NCBI RefSeq assembly: GCF_024159025.1
Contig: NZ_JAMYXC010000049.1
Location: 16,296-80,295, forward strand
From: Limimaricola litoreus
Lineage (GTDB): Bacteria; Pseudomonadota; Alphaproteobacteria; Rhodobacterales; Rhodobacteraceae
Reading direction: 5' to 3'
Length of the DNA stretch: 64,000 nt
The notes beneath the pieces were generated by a model that was given only the letters and a program-made list of their open reading frames with translations, was not told the origin of the DNA and ran no database searches. The translations under genes and the position numbers were made by a program. Below are positions 1 through 9,109 of this stretch, in pieces. Each line of letters starts with the position of its first letter. Within the stretch, counting starts at the first letter, position 1.

Positions 1-545
1 TGGTGCTCGCCGGAGTCGCGGTGTCCTTCATCGTGATGGCCGGGGCGAACGCGATGATCTTCCTCGGCGATCCGCGCGCCTCGCACACTGCGCTGTTCTG
101 GATGCTGGGCGGTCTCGGACTGGCGCAATGGTCGCATCTGGCCTATCCGGCCCTCGTGCTCGCGCTCTGCGGCCCGTGGCTCTGGCTCAGGGCACAGGAT
201 CTCGACGCCATGACGATCGGGGACGAAACCGCAGCGACCTTGGGTATCCCGGTGTCACGGTTCCGGCTTGAGGTGTTTATCGCGGGCGCCCTGCTGACCG
301 GGGTCATGGTGGCGTTCCCCGGGGCGATCGGCTTCGTCGGACTGATGATCCCGCATGTCGCCCGTATGGTCGTGGGCGGCAGTCAGGCCCGCGTCCTGCC
401 GTTTTCGGCTCTGCTCGGTGCGGTGTTTCTAATCTGGTGCGACCTGTTCGCCAGAACGGTGATGGCACCACAGGATATCCCGATCGGCGTAGTGACAGGC
501 CTCATCGGCGGGCTCTTTTTCGTATGGCTGCTTTCCCGGCGGTAG
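1..545 (+). CDS. FecCD-family iron-siderophore ABC transporter permease (3' part)
   Basis: This is the C-terminal half of an inner-membrane permease that imports ferric siderophores or heme with a periplasmic binding protein and an ATPase. About 180 residues are visible, rich in hydrophobic helices. The stretch GAIGFVGLMIPHVARM (around 320-380) is the conserved FecCD/BtuC loop that contacts the ATPase. The C-terminal PIGVVTGLIGGLFFVWLL helix is also typical. The reading frame is open at base 1, so the gene starts upstream of the window; family members are about 330-350 residues. No partner ATPase follows. The stop is at 543-545 and the next feature is an opposing recombinase gene. Confidence 0.9.
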   Translation, partial: VLAGVAVSFIVMAGANAMIFLGDPRASHTALFWMLGGLGLAQWSHLAYPALVLALCGPWLWLRAQDLDAMTIGDETAATLGIPVSRFRLEVFIAGALLTGVMVAFPGAIGFVGLMIPHVARMVVGGSQARVLPFSALLGAVFLIWCDLFARTVMAPQDIPIGVVTGLIGGLFFVWLLSRR

Positions 546-815
546 GTCCTCATAGGATGGTCGCTCCTTCTTCCAAGCTGCCGTTTCCGGACTGTGCGGT
601 GGATGGCAGCTTTGCTCTTCTTCTAACGGCTTTCGCGGAAGCAGCGCTGACTAAGCAGATGCAGCGAAGGTCCGGAAGGTCCCGCACTGCGGTTCTTCAC
701 CCAACGAAAATGCTGCGCGATACTCGAATGGCCGCAAAGCGAAAGCTGCGGCGCAGCGCTGGAATGACCGACGAGCGGCGGCTCTGGGCCGGCCGCTACC
801 GACCGGCCCGACTCC

Positions 816-1448
816 TCATAGCTCCACAGCCTCCGCGATGGCGAGCGCATCTTCGAGCTCGACGCCGAGGTAGCGCACCGTGCTATCCATCTTAGTATGG
901 CCGAGCAGGAGCTGCACCGCGCGAAGGTTGCCAGTCTTGCGATATATCTGCGCCACTTTGGTCCGACGCATCGAGTGGGTGCCGTAGGCGCTTGGCTCGA
1001 GACCAATCGCGTTCACCCAGTTCCGCACGAGGCGGGCGTATTGCCTTGTGGAGATATGCCTGCGTTCGTGAAAGCGCCCCGGCCAGAGATGCTCCGACCC
1101 GATCATCAGCGGAGCCTCGAGCCAAGTAGCGATGGCTTTTCGCGTCCCCTCAGTGATCTCGAAGCTGACCGGCCTCTGGGTTTTGCTCTGGACGATCGAA
1201 GCGCGGTGCTTGACCTGTCCGGCCGCATACACGTCAGCGACCTTCATTTTCACCAGGTCGCATCCTCGCAACTTGCTGTCGATCGCGAGATTGAGAAGCG
1301 CAAACTCGCGGGTCCGCTGAGCGATCTCGAGGCGGACCCGGATCGCCCATACATGCTTCGGTTCGAGCGGACGCTTCTGACCAACGATGCGGCCTTTGTT
1401 CCAAGCAGGACGGCAGGCGCGGATGGCTGGCAGGTTTGTAGTCGGCAT
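816..1448 (-). CDS. Tyrosine-type recombinase/integrase
   Basis: A 210-residue site-specific recombinase of the short type without a long N-terminal arm-binding domain. The catalytic set is visible: Arg in KLRGCDL, the His-x-x-Arg box HSMRR, and the final LGHTKMDSTVRYLGV with catalytic His and Tyr. The start at 1448 is chosen because GGAGG lies six bases upstream of that ATG; a longer frame exists but has no such site. It stands alone, with no excisionase, att repeat or other phage gene recognised next to it, so it may be a solitary recombinase or a remnant of a mobile element. Confidence 0.9.
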   Translation of the reverse strand: MPTTNLPAIRACRPAWNKGRIVGQKRPLEPKHVWAIRVRLEIAQRTREFALLNLAIDSKLRGCDLVKMKVADVYAAGQVKHRASIVQSKTQRPVSFEITEGTRKAIATWLEAPLMIGSEHLWPGRFHERRHISTRQYARLVRNWVNAIGLEPSAYGTHSMRRTKVAQIYRKTGNLRAVQLLLGHTKMDSTVRYLGVELEDALAIAEAVEL

Positions 1449-1583
1449 GAAGGTTCCTCCGATCCCCCACGCCCGCCACGTCTTCAGCATCATGCCGACG
1501 GCCGAACATACCAAATCCGCCGAATCGCGATGCTGTCACAACGGGCCGAGCCTGCCGCACCACGGCATGTCCGCTTTGAGCCC

Positions 1584-2465
1584 TCAGCCGACGTTGCCAA
1601 GGAACTCCTGGATCGCGGCGTTCAGGGCTTCCGATGCGTTCTCGTGGACGAGGTGCGACGCATTTCCAATGACCTTTATACTGGCATCGGGCAGCCTTTC
1701 CTCAAGGTCTTCGATCAGCAGGCCAAACAAGCGCGGACTTTCACCTCTGCCAATCAGAAGGACAGGAACGCGAACGTCCGTGAATGAGGTGCCGATCAGA
1801 TCCGGGAACCCCTGATGCAAGGCGAGGGCTCGATCAGGACCGCGGTTTTCCCAGACTTGAGAATAGCGCTCCCCCGACAGGGCCCCGAAGTATCGGTCGC
1901 CCAGAACGCCGCGCCCAAATCTTTCAACGGCCAACTTGTCGTCGCCGCGGCGGAACGCCTTTTCCGATGGCCCAGCGGCGCTTGCACCGAATTTCACGAT
2001 GGCGAGCGCAAGCCGGGGCGCGGAAAACAGAAGGCCGATCAACTGCACGAGCTTTGGCGGAACGTTCACATGCATGGAGATGACGGGCGGCTCGATCAGG
2101 ACAAGGCTGCGGAACAGCTCGGGCGCCTGCTTTGCCGCCAAGAGTGAAACAAGTCCGCCCCATGAATGTCCGACGACATGGGCCTGTTCCGCACCCATAA
2201 CCCTGATCAAACCCACGAGATCATCCACATGCGTCTGGATGGGGTCACCGGCATCCGATGCTATCGGGGCGTTCGGCGCGTGGTAACGTCGGCTGTAGGC
2301 AATCGTGCGATAGCGGTCAGGAAAGAAGTCAAGCTGATCGGTCCATGTGCGTAGGTCCGAGGCACTGCCATGCACGAAAACGAGGGCATTTCCTTCGCCT
2401 CTTTCGAAGGTCGCAAGAACAGTGCCGTTTAAGGATACCGGCTTGGTTTTATCGAAATCCAGCAT
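1584..2465 (-). CDS. Alpha/beta-fold hydrolase
   Basis: A 293-residue single-domain hydrolase. The oxyanion-hole region VFVHGSASDLRTW is near residue 30 and the nucleophile elbow GHSWGG puts the serine at about 101. The likely catalytic His lies in NASHLVHENA near residue 271. The substrate cannot be told from sequence; epoxide-hydrolase/haloperoxidase-like enzymes have this layout. An alternative ATG four codons upstream (2477) is possible. The frame stays open for another 700 bases upstream, but that part has no recognisable protein character and is treated as non-coding. Confidence 0.88.
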   Translation of the reverse strand: MLDFDKTKPVSLNGTVLATFERGEGNALVFVHGSASDLRTWTDQLDFFPDRYRTIAYSRRYHAPNAPIASDAGDPIQTHVDDLVGLIRVMGAEQAHVVGHSWGGLVSLLAAKQAPELFRSLVLIEPPVISMHVNVPPKLVQLIGLLFSAPRLALAIVKFGASAAGPSEKAFRRGDDKLAVERFGRGVLGDRYFGALSGERYSQVWENRGPDRALALHQGFPDLIGTSFTDVRVPVLLIGRGESPRLFGLLIEDLEERLPDASIKVIGNASHLVHENASEALNAAIQEFLGNVG

Positions 2466-2953
2466 CGCTGCAAGCATAGCGCATATTGCGTCGGGCGTTA
2501 ATGACCGCTTCGTCCGCGCACCGGACCTTGCCGTCGGCCTGAATGCTGCACCACCTCTCGAAAGTCCGCTTCTGGGATGCGCTGATCGGACGGTGAAGGT
2601 CCGGTTAGGGCCGAGAGCAGCCACGGTATGGAACGGCAGAAAGCCTCCATTCTTGACCTTCCTGATCTGGTAGCCTCGCTCTTTTGCCCTGCTCGAACAT
2701 GATGCAAACCTCCAGCTGCTCATCGTCACTCTGTTGAGACCAGACGGATATTGCCCAGTCGAGATCGCGCTTGATTGCCCGGCTGATACGGTGTGATCGC
2801 AGAGTTTCTCGAATGACGCAGCTGTGTTCGCGGCAGTCTCAACCAAGCAAGCCGGAGCCATGGTCGCACCTCGGACGATGTGCCGCGTCTCGTCGTGGAA
2901 AGTTGTATCCTGACCTTCAGGGGCCCGCACACGACCGGGCGACGGGACGGTCT
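2466..2953. other. Intergenic stretch without a supported gene
   Basis: About 490 bases between the hydrolase start and the LysR gene end. Short open frames exist on both strands but show no family motif, consistent codon bias or good ribosome site. The composition resembles intergenic filler seen in roseobacter genomes that is often mis-called as small ORFs. The promoter of the hydrolase gene should lie at the left end. Confidence 0.5.
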
Positions 2954-3853
2954 TCAGGTTGAGAACCCTTCCACCAGCGCGTCGAAGACAACCCGCAGCC
3001 GGCGGGACCGGGCGATGTCGCGATGGGCGACGATCCAGACCGGGAAATCGATCGCCGCGAAGCCCGGCACGGCACGCTCGACCAGCGGATCGGCATCGCC
3101 AATGCGGTCGTCGAGGATACCGATCCCCATGCCCTGCCGCACCATTTCCCACATCACCGTGAAGTTGCGGCAACGATAGGGAAAATTGCCCTCGTCGAGG
3201 CTGAAGCCCTTGGTGTTCAGCAGGCCCATGAGGCTGCCCGAGGCATCGATCTCGATGAACTCCGCCGCCGAGAAGCCCTGGGCCGCGCCCGGTCGTCCCA
3301 GCCGGTCGAGATAGCCCGGCGCCGCGTAGAGCCGGGCCTGCGCGTCGCGGACCCGCCGCCCGATCAGGTCGGGCTCGGTCGGCCGGACGTTGCGCACCGC
3401 GATGTCGGCCTCACGCCGCGACAAGTCCGACAGCGCGTTCGAGACGACCACCTCGATCCGGATGCGCGGCTCCTGCCGGTGCAGCCGGTCGAGGATCGGC
3501 GGCAGCAGGTAGCTGGCATAGGCATCCGAGGCCGAGATCGCCACGTCGCCCTCCAGTGCCTCGGTCTGGCCCCAAGCCGCCAGCGACAGCGCGCGGGCGC
3601 CTTCGCCCATGGCGCGCGCATGCTCCAGAAGGTCGTGGCCCGCGGGCGTCAGACGCAGCCCGCGCCCCGAGCGTTCGAACAGCGCGACGCCGAGCTCCGC
3701 CTCCAGCGCCTTGACCTGCCGGCCCAGCGTCGGCTGCGCCAGCTTCAGCGCGCGGGCAGCGGCGGAGAGCGAGCCTTCCTCGGCCGTCACGAGAAAGGCC
3801 CGGGCCCGGTTCCAGTCGAAGGTGACGCTGCGCCAATCCATACGGATTTGCAT
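2954..3853 (-). CDS. LysR-family transcriptional regulator
   Basis: A 299-residue DNA-binding regulator. The N-terminal winged helix-turn-helix is clear (GSLSAAARALKLAQPTLGRQ, residues about 23-42). A substrate-binding effector domain follows from about residue 90 (GDVAISASDAYASYLLPP). The start at 3853 (Met-Gln-Ile-Arg) is preferred; an ATG four codons inside is also possible. It is divergent from the DUF4386 gene at 3942, so the 88-base gap probably holds the shared control region. The effector is unknown. Confidence 0.9.
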   Translation of the reverse strand: MQIRMDWRSVTFDWNRARAFLVTAEEGSLSAAARALKLAQPTLGRQVKALEAELGVALFERSGRGLRLTPAGHDLLEHARAMGEGARALSLAAWGQTEALEGDVAISASDAYASYLLPPILDRLHRQEPRIRIEVVVSNALSDLSRREADIAVRNVRPTEPDLIGRRVRDAQARLYAAPGYLDRLGRPGAAQGFSAAEFIEIDASGSLMGLLNTKGFSLDEGNFPYRCRNFTVMWEMVRQGMGIGILDDRIGDADPLVERAVPGFAAIDFPVWIVAHRDIARSRRLRVVFDALVEGFST

Positions 3854-3941
3854 ATCAGCTCGACAAGACCGGTCAATTCTCTGCGGGGCCAGGGGGACGT
3901 AGGATAGGAGCAGTCCGCAGCCATCGTCAGGAGGTGCTCTC

Positions 3942-4664
3942 ATGCTCTCTTTTCACGATCCATCCTCTCGCGCCTATGCCCGCCTGACCGGGGCGCTTTA
4001 CCTCGTAATCGCCTTTGCCGGGGGCTTTTCGATCCTCTACGTGCCGAGCGCGTTGAACGTCGCGGGCGATCCGGCGACGACCTTCGCCAACATCGCCGAG
4101 AGGCGCGGCCTGTTTCATGCGGGCCTCGTAGGCGACGTGGTGATGATGACCGCCGAGGTGTTCGTTTCGGTCCTGCTCTACTTCATGTTTCGCCCGGTGA
4201 ACGCGACGCTGTCGCTTGCCGCGTCCTATGCGCGGCTGATGATGGTCGCCGTGATGGCGGCGATGCTGTTCTTTCATGCCGGATCGCTCGCGCTGGCCGA
4301 TGGCCGGGTGCCGCTCGACAGTTTCAGCGCGGCGCAACGCATCGAGCTGGCTGGCCTCCTGCGCCATGTCCACGACGCGGGCGTCTGGATCTGACAGGTC
4401 TTCTTCTGCCTGCACCTGATCCTTCTGGGCACGCTGGTCCTGCGCTCGGGGCTCTATCCACGGGCCTTGGGTTTTGGCCTGATCGTCGGTGGCACGGGCT
4501 ACCTCGTCGACAGCGTGCAGATGTTCGCCCTGCCCGACGCCGCGATGCTGGCGGCGGTGAAGATTGCGCTCTTGCTCGTCGTGACGCTGGCCGAGATCGG
4601 CTTCGCGCTCTGGCTGCTGTTGCGCGGCCCGCGCGCCCGCGCGCCGCACCCCATCCCGGCCTGA
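3942..4664 (+). pseudogene. DUF4386-type membrane protein interrupted by an in-frame TGA
   Basis: The frame encodes a protein of about 240 residues with several hydrophobic helices, of the DUF4386 type by its overall pattern (start SSRAYARLTGALYLVIAFAG, later QVFFCLHLILLGTLVLRSG, LGFGLIVGGTGYLVDS). A single TGA at 4392-4394 splits it after VWI. The downstream half stays in the same frame to 4664 and keeps the family pattern, so this is a one-codon nonsense change, most simply TGG to TGA. AGGAGGTG precedes the start. Function of the family is unknown. A sequencing error is the main alternative. Confidence 0.75.
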
Positions 4665-4688
4665 CCCCATATCGCAAGGAGATCCCCC

Positions 4689-5399
4689 ATGAAACGCATC
4701 TGCATCGTCGGCATTTCGGGCAAGCTCGGGCAATACATGACCGAACACGCGCTGGCGCGCGACTACGAAGTCACCGGCGTTTGTCGCCCCGAGAGCGTCG
4801 GCAAACTCTCCCGCTTCAAGGGCCGCATTACGGTCCATCCCGGCCGCACCGACGACCGCGCGGTGATCGAGCGGGCCACGCGCGACTGCGACGGCGTGCT
4901 GGTGGTTCTCGCGCCCTGGGGCGTGCAGGACTACGCCTCGCGCACCGCGCGCGCTGTGCTCGACCTCGCCCCGCCCGCCGCGCGGCTCGTGTTCTCCTGC
5001 GGCTGGCACATCAGCCGCGACGGCCGCGACCGCTATGGCTGGAAGATCCGCGCAATCGTCAGGTTCGGCACCCCGATCCTGAGGGCGCTGCGCCTCGTTG
5101 ATCTCGACGATCAGGTCCGCGCGACCGACCTCGTCTTCGCTTCGGATCGCGACTGGACCGTCGTGCGTGGCTCGGATCTCGAGGAGGGCCCGAGCGAGGG
5201 CCTGCCGGTCTGGGCCCGCCATGTCGGCGACCCGATCCTCGCGAGCAACCTGACCCGGCGCACCGATTTCGCGCTGTTCATGGTGGCGGCGCTGACCGAC
5301 CCGGCGCTGGTCCGCGAGGCGCCGGCCATCACCGGGCGCAACGGTCTCTCGATCCGCACAGCCGAGGCCGCCATCGGGCCCATGCCCGCCGCGCGCTGA
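4689..5399 (+). CDS. NAD(P)-binding (NmrA/SDR-a like) protein
   Basis: A 236-residue Rossmann-fold protein. The N-terminal nucleotide-binding loop is ICIVGISGKLGQY (residues 4-16). The layout matches atypical SDRs of the NmrA/YwnB type, which bind NAD(P) and often act as redox sensors or reductases. AAGGAG lies just before the ATG. It follows the broken DUF4386 gene by 24 bases, suggesting a former operon controlled by the upstream LysR gene. Substrate unknown. Confidence 0.82.
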   Translation: MKRICIVGISGKLGQYMTEHALARDYEVTGVCRPESVGKLSRFKGRITVHPGRTDDRAVIERATRDCDGVLVVLAPWGVQDYASRTARAVLDLAPPAARLVFSCGWHISRDGRDRYGWKIRAIVRFGTPILRALRLVDLDDQVRATDLVFASDRDWTVVRGSDLEEGPSEGLPVWARHVGDPILASNLTRRTDFALFMVAALTDPALVREAPAITGRNGLSIRTAEAAIGPMPAAR

Positions 5400-5407
5400 A
5401 CGTGTGC

Positions 5408-6112
5408 CTATGCCTTCGCGGCTCCTCCGGACTCGGTCCGTCGTGCCACATAGTCACGCAGCAGGGACACGCGCCGGGGCCTGAAGCTGCGACCGCTAAA
5501 GCAGGCGTCTTCGATCCCGGACGCATGGAAGATGCGCCAGTCCTGCCTGAGGCAGCACCAAACCAAGAGCTTCAGTGCGCCGTCCGAGTAGCTGATGCCG
5601 AGGGGCCAGACCTCGCGCTGCGTGACCCGACCCCCGAGGTCGCGATACCGGACGTCGAGCGCCAGCTCCTCCCAGCAGGCGCGGCGCAGAAGCGTCATGT
5701 CGACGGTGAAGTCCACAGACGCGGGTGGCGGATGGAAGCTGCGCAGGACGGTGTGCATGGCCTGTCTTGATTGCTCGTCCGCCAGCGTCGCGATGATCCG
5801 CGCGAGGGCCGTGCGGCCCGCCTCCTCCAGCACCGCGTCGCCGGTCCGGCGCAGCTCTCCGACGGCGAGAACGAGCGCCTCGATCTCCAGCCGCGAGAAG
5901 CTTTGCGGCGGCAGGGCGGGGTCCTCGGTCAGCCGGTAACCGACCCCGGCCTCGCCATCGATCAGCGCACCGCCGGCGCGCAGCGTGGCGATGTCGCGGT
6001 AGAGCTGTCGTCGCGAGACGTCCGTCTCCTGCGCCAGCCGCGCCGCAGTGACCGGCGCGGGCAGGCGTCGCAGCGCGTCCATCAGGCGCATGAGGCGATC
6101 GGTCCGGGCCAT
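5408..6112 (-). CDS. YafY-type HTH/WYL transcriptional regulator
   Basis: A 234-residue regulator. The N-terminus has an HTH_11 domain (PVTAARLAQETDVSRRQLYRDI, residues about 20-41), followed by a WYL-type ligand-sensing region. The start MARTDRL at 6112 is the usual family start. It is divergent from the GST gene at 6177. A perfect inverted repeat overlaps its own start codon (6112-6132), pointing to autoregulation and control of the GST. The ligand is unknown. Confidence 0.9.
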   Translation of the reverse strand: MARTDRLMRLMDALRRLPAPVTAARLAQETDVSRRQLYRDIATLRAGGALIDGEAGVGYRLTEDPALPPQSFSRLEIEALVLAVGELRRTGDAVLEEAGRTALARIIATLADEQSRQAMHTVLRSFHPPPASVDFTVDMTLLRRACWEELALDVRYRDLGGRVTQREVWPLGISYSDGALKLLVWCCLRQDWRIFHASGIEDACFSGRSFRPRRVSLLRDYVARRTESGGAAKA

Positions 6113-6132
6113 GCTGACGGAATCTGTCAGCA
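6112..6132. promoter_or_regulatory. Inverted repeat TGCTGAC-N7-GTCAGCA, probable operator
   Basis: A perfect 7-base inverted repeat (6112-6118 and 6126-6132, seven bases between) lies in the 64-base gap between divergent regulator and GST genes. Its left edge overlaps the regulator's ATG. Position and symmetry fit a binding site for the YafY-type regulator. Binding itself is inferred. Confidence 0.6.
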
Positions 6133-6176
6133 CACCGAGCCTATAGCAAGACAGGACACAAACTCAGGAGCCAGTC

Positions 6177-6785
6177 ATGCTGACCTTCTACCACGCCCCG
6201 CAGTCCCGCTCGACTTCCATCCTCGTTCTGATCGAGGAGATGGGTATCGCCGACCGCATCGACCTGCGCGAGGTCTCGGTCGTCAGGCCGGACGGCAGCG
6301 GCGGTCCGGACCCCCGCAATCCGCATCCCGAGGGAAAGGTGCCCTACCTGACCGACGGCGACGACCACGTGCACGAACGAGGCGCGATCATCACCTACCT
6401 GACGGACAGGTTCCCCGAGACGGGGCTCGGTCGGCCGGTCGGGCATCCGCAGCGCGGGGCCTTCCTGAGCTGGCTGTTCTACTACCAGGGCGTGATGGAG
6501 CCGGTTCTGGTGCTCGACTGGGCCAAGATCGAACATCCCATCCTACAGGCGACCTTCCGCTATCTCGATGCTGTCTTCGCCCGGCTGTCGGAGGCGCTGC
6601 ACGGCCAGCCCTACCTTCTCGGCGAGGACTACTCGGCGGTCGACCTGCTGCTGTCGAGCCCGTTCCAGTGGCTGCCGGAGGCCAGGCCGGAGCAGCCTGC
6701 CCTTCGGGCCTGGATCGCGCGCTGCGCCGATCGCCCGGCGCTGAAGGCGGTCATGGCACGCGAGAGGACTGGAGTCCCGGTTTGA
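6177..6785 (+). CDS. Glutathione S-transferase family protein
   Basis: A 202-residue cytosolic GST-fold protein. The N-terminal thioredoxin-like domain begins MLTFYHAPQSRSTS, with a Ser/Tyr-type rather than Cys-type active region. It contains the cis-proline segment GKVPYLTD and ERGAIITYL (glutathione-binding region, residues about 55-78). The all-helical C-terminal domain follows (PYLLGEDYSAVDLLL). AGGAG lies just before the start. The divergent YafY-type regulator probably controls it, suggesting a stress- or xenobiotic-induced role. Confidence 0.9.
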   Translation: MLTFYHAPQSRSTSILVLIEEMGIADRIDLREVSVVRPDGSGGPDPRNPHPEGKVPYLTDGDDHVHERGAIITYLTDRFPETGLGRPVGHPQRGAFLSWLFYYQGVMEPVLVLDWAKIEHPILQATFRYLDAVFARLSEALHGQPYLLGEDYSAVDLLLSSPFQWLPEARPEQPALRAWIARCADRPALKAVMARERTGVPV

Positions 6786-7060
6786 GTTGGGGTCGCAGAT
6801 GCGGGCAGGTCGGTCAGGCGAATGCAGTCGTCGGCAGCACGTCTGGCCTCTTCGCAACGAGCTTGGGGTCGGGGCATGCGCAAGTGCACAGGTGTCTGGC
6901 GAAAGCCGGGTCGGAGCGACCGAAGCCGGCGGCGATCGGGGCAATCATGGGGCGCAGCAAGGGGGTTGTCCCTACGTCATGTATCGGGACAATCTGCCAG
7001 CGCCGGTTCAGTGGGGGCATGACCGGGCGCATCGAGATCCTGACCCGAGGAGACTGCCGC

Positions 7061-8071
7061 ATGTCCGATCAGACCATGGCCGCCGGGTTCGCGGCCGCGT
7101 TCCTCGACTATGCGGTGGCCGAAGGCGTGCCTCGAGACAGCTTGCTGGCGGCGTCGAGGCTGACGGAGGACGATCTGGCGGATCAGGACACCCGCATCCC
7201 GGTCACCTCCTACCGGACCCTCATCGCGACCGGGATCGAGGCGACGGGCGACACCTCGCTGCTCCTGCGGCACGTGCTGGAGACCCGGCTGGAGATGATC
7301 TCGATCGTCGGCCAGATCGTGCATGCCTCCACCTCTTTTCCGCACAGTCTCGACCAGCTGAACCGCTATTCGCGCCTCATGGCCGACGTGCCGATCCCCG
7401 GGGGACGGGACCGGTTCGAACTGGCGCGGGACGCAGGCGCGGTCTGGCTGGTGGACCACCGCCCCAGCGATGGCAGCTGGATGGCCACGGAGGCGAGCTT
7501 CGCGCGGTTCATCTCCGAGTTCCGCCGCTCTGCCCCGGAACACCCTTTCGAGCAAGCGCTGGAGGTGACCTACGCCCCGCCGCCGCATGCCAACCGCTAC
7601 CCGGAGCTCTTTCGGGTGCCGGTCACGTTCCGCGCGGCGCGCAATGCGCTTCGCATCAATCCGGTCTGGCTCGACGAGGCGTTCGACGGCGGCAAGGACT
7701 ACGTCTTCGGCATCTTCACGCGCCATGCGGACGCGCTGCTCGACGAGCTTGCCACGCATGACACCATGCGCTCTGTCGTCGAGACACGGATGCTTGCGGG
7801 TCTGCACGAGGGCACGCTGTCGATGGATCTCATCGCGCGCGATCTCGGCATGAGCCGGCAGACGCTCTACCGCCGACTGAAGGACGAAGGCGCAACCTTC
7901 GCGCAGGTGCATGATGACCTGCGCCGCCGAATGGCGATGGATTACCTGAGCGCAGGCAAGGTTTCGGTCGGCGAGACGGCCTATCTTCTGGGCTTCTCGG
8001 AGGCCTCGGCCTTCGTGCGGGCGTTCCGGCGATGGACCGGCGCGAGCCCGACCGCGTGGCGCGGCGATTGA
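7061..8071 (+). CDS. AraC-family transcriptional regulator (arabinose-binding-like N-terminus)
   Basis: A 336-residue regulator. Residues about 20-210 fit the AraC_binding_2/DUF4965-like sensor region of OruR/ArgR-type regulators. The C-terminal double helix-turn-helix is clear (MDLIARDLGMSRQTLYRRLK and GETAYLLGFSEASAFVRAFRRWTG). GAGGAG at 7047-7052 fixes the ATG at 7061; the frame is open upstream without coding character. A loose inverted repeat TTGTCCC/GGGACAA (6966-6992) lies about 70 bases upstream and could be an operator. Target genes are not evident. Confidence 0.9.
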   Translation: MSDQTMAAGFAAAFLDYAVAEGVPRDSLLAASRLTEDDLADQDTRIPVTSYRTLIATGIEATGDTSLLLRHVLETRLEMISIVGQIVHASTSFPHSLDQLNRYSRLMADVPIPGGRDRFELARDAGAVWLVDHRPSDGSWMATEASFARFISEFRRSAPEHPFEQALEVTYAPPPHANRYPELFRVPVTFRAARNALRINPVWLDEAFDGGKDYVFGIFTRHADALLDELATHDTMRSVVETRMLAGLHEGTLSMDLIARDLGMSRQTLYRRLKDEGATFAQVHDDLRRRMAMDYLSAGKVSVGETAYLLGFSEASAFVRAFRRWTGASPTAWRGD

Positions 8072-8170
8072 TGCCGCAGGTCAAGCCGCTGATCCCCGCG
8101 GTCATGCCGTCGAGCGGCGCGGACATGTAATTTCTCTCTCGACACTCTTGGTGGTCGAAGGAGACATGAC

Positions 8171-8536
8171 ATGAAACCGATGCTGATCGCCCCGATCTGC
8201 ATGACCGCCTTGCTGGCGGCCTGCGCCGACATGAGCGCGGATGTGGACCCGATCCTGGACGGCGCGCCGCGCGCGCAGTTCCAAAGCGATCTCGCCGCCT
8301 GCCGGCATCTTGCCCGAAGCCAGTCGCAGCTGGACCATGACACGATGGCCGCAGCCGTCATCGGCGCCGGGATCGGCGGCGTGCTGGGCAAGGTCGACGA
8401 AGAGGGCGACGCGCTCGGCGGGGCCGTCGTCGGCGCGCTGGCGGGTGCTGCGGCAAGCGCGTCCGAGGCAAGCGACACGCGTGAGGACATCGTCCTGAAC
8501 TGTCTGCGCGGCCGCGGCCACGCGGTCGTAAACTGA
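8171..8536 (+). CDS. Glycine-zipper lipoprotein
   Basis: A 121-residue exported lipoprotein. The signal peptide ends in a lipobox (LLAAC, Cys near residue 18). The body has a glycine-rich hydrophobic segment (VIGAGIGGVLGKV followed by GGAVVGALAGAAAS) of the glycine-zipper type found in small outer-membrane lipoproteins. A second cysteine near the C-terminus could form a disulfide. Function unknown. Confidence 0.75.
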   Translation: MKPMLIAPICMTALLAACADMSADVDPILDGAPRAQFQSDLAACRHLARSQSQLDHDTMAAAVIGAGIGGVLGKVDEEGDALGGAVVGALAGAAASASEASDTREDIVLNCLRGRGHAVVN

Positions 8537-8547
8537 GGGAGGAAGCC

Positions 8548-8724
8548 ATGCATGATGTTCGCACCCGCATGGAGGGCCTGCACCACCTGCTGACCGGGGA
8601 GACGGGTCATCTGACAGGACGCCGCGCGTCTGCGCCCCGGCACCTGTGGGGCGATCTCGGCCTGTCCGAGGGGAGGCCGCGCAGCCCGCGACGGTCGCTT
8701 CCGGCGCGCCTGTTGCGGTGGTGA
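8548..8724 (+). CDS. Small ORF, possibly a DUF6455/DUF1127-like peptide
   Basis: A 58-codon frame starting 12 bases after the lipoprotein gene with GAGGGAGG upstream. The end has a DLGLS-type motif (HLWGDLGLSEG) followed by a basic hydrophobic tail, vaguely like small roseobacter DUF6455-type proteins. Its TGA is in frame with the membrane-protein frame that continues to 9093, so the two could also be one broken gene. Low certainty. Confidence 0.35.
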   Translation: MHDVRTRMEGLHHLLTGETGHLTGRRASAPRHLWGDLGLSEGRPRSPRRSLPARLLRW

Positions 8725-8772
8725 GGGTCCGGTCCCCTCGCCTTCGCCTATGCCGGGCTGACCGCACTGCCC

Positions 8773-9093
8773 ATGCTGATGCATCTGGGCGTCGCCGCCG
8801 GTGCCCCACTCGGCCGCCTGACGGTCGGCGGGCGCTTTCCCGGCCGCCTGCCGCCGGCCTGGCGGGCGCTGGCGCTGGTCCAGGTCGCGCTGCTCGCAAC
8901 CATGGCCGGGGCGGTGCTCGCCAGGGCCGGGATCGGCGCGGCGCCGCTGGCGCCCCTGTTCTGGCCCGCCCTCGCGCTCACGCTGCTATCGCTCGCCGCA
9001 AACGCCGCCAGCCCCTCGCGCCCGGAGCGCCTGCTCTGGACGCCGGTCCTCTTCCTCATGGCCGCCACCGCGCTTGGCGTCGGCCTGTCATGA
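8773..9093 (+). CDS. Small integral membrane protein
   Basis: A 106-residue hydrophobic protein with about three predicted membrane segments. The frame upstream of this ATG, back to the TGA at 8722-8724, reads plausibly as membrane protein (FAYAGLTALPMLMHLG), so the true N-terminus may begin before 8773 at a non-ATG codon or may have been lost. No family recognised. Confidence 0.5.
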   Translation: MLMHLGVAAGAPLGRLTVGGRFPGRLPPAWRALALVQVALLATMAGAVLARAGIGAAPLAPLFWPALALTLLSLAANAASPSRPERLLWTPVLFLMAATALGVGLS

Positions 9094-9109
9094 ACACCGG
9101 AGACGATCC

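Noticed and set aside
546..815. Small ORFs between the FecCD permease and the recombinase
   Set aside because: No motif, ribosome site or codon bias; looks like roseobacter intergenic filler.
816..3000. Integrative element around the tyrosine recombinase
   Set aside because: No matching direct repeats, excisionase or mobility genes were found nearby, so element borders cannot be supported.
3927..5222. Minus-strand frame covering the DUF4386 and NmrA-like genes
   Set aside because: Shadow frame; plus-strand genes have ribosome sites and family patterns.
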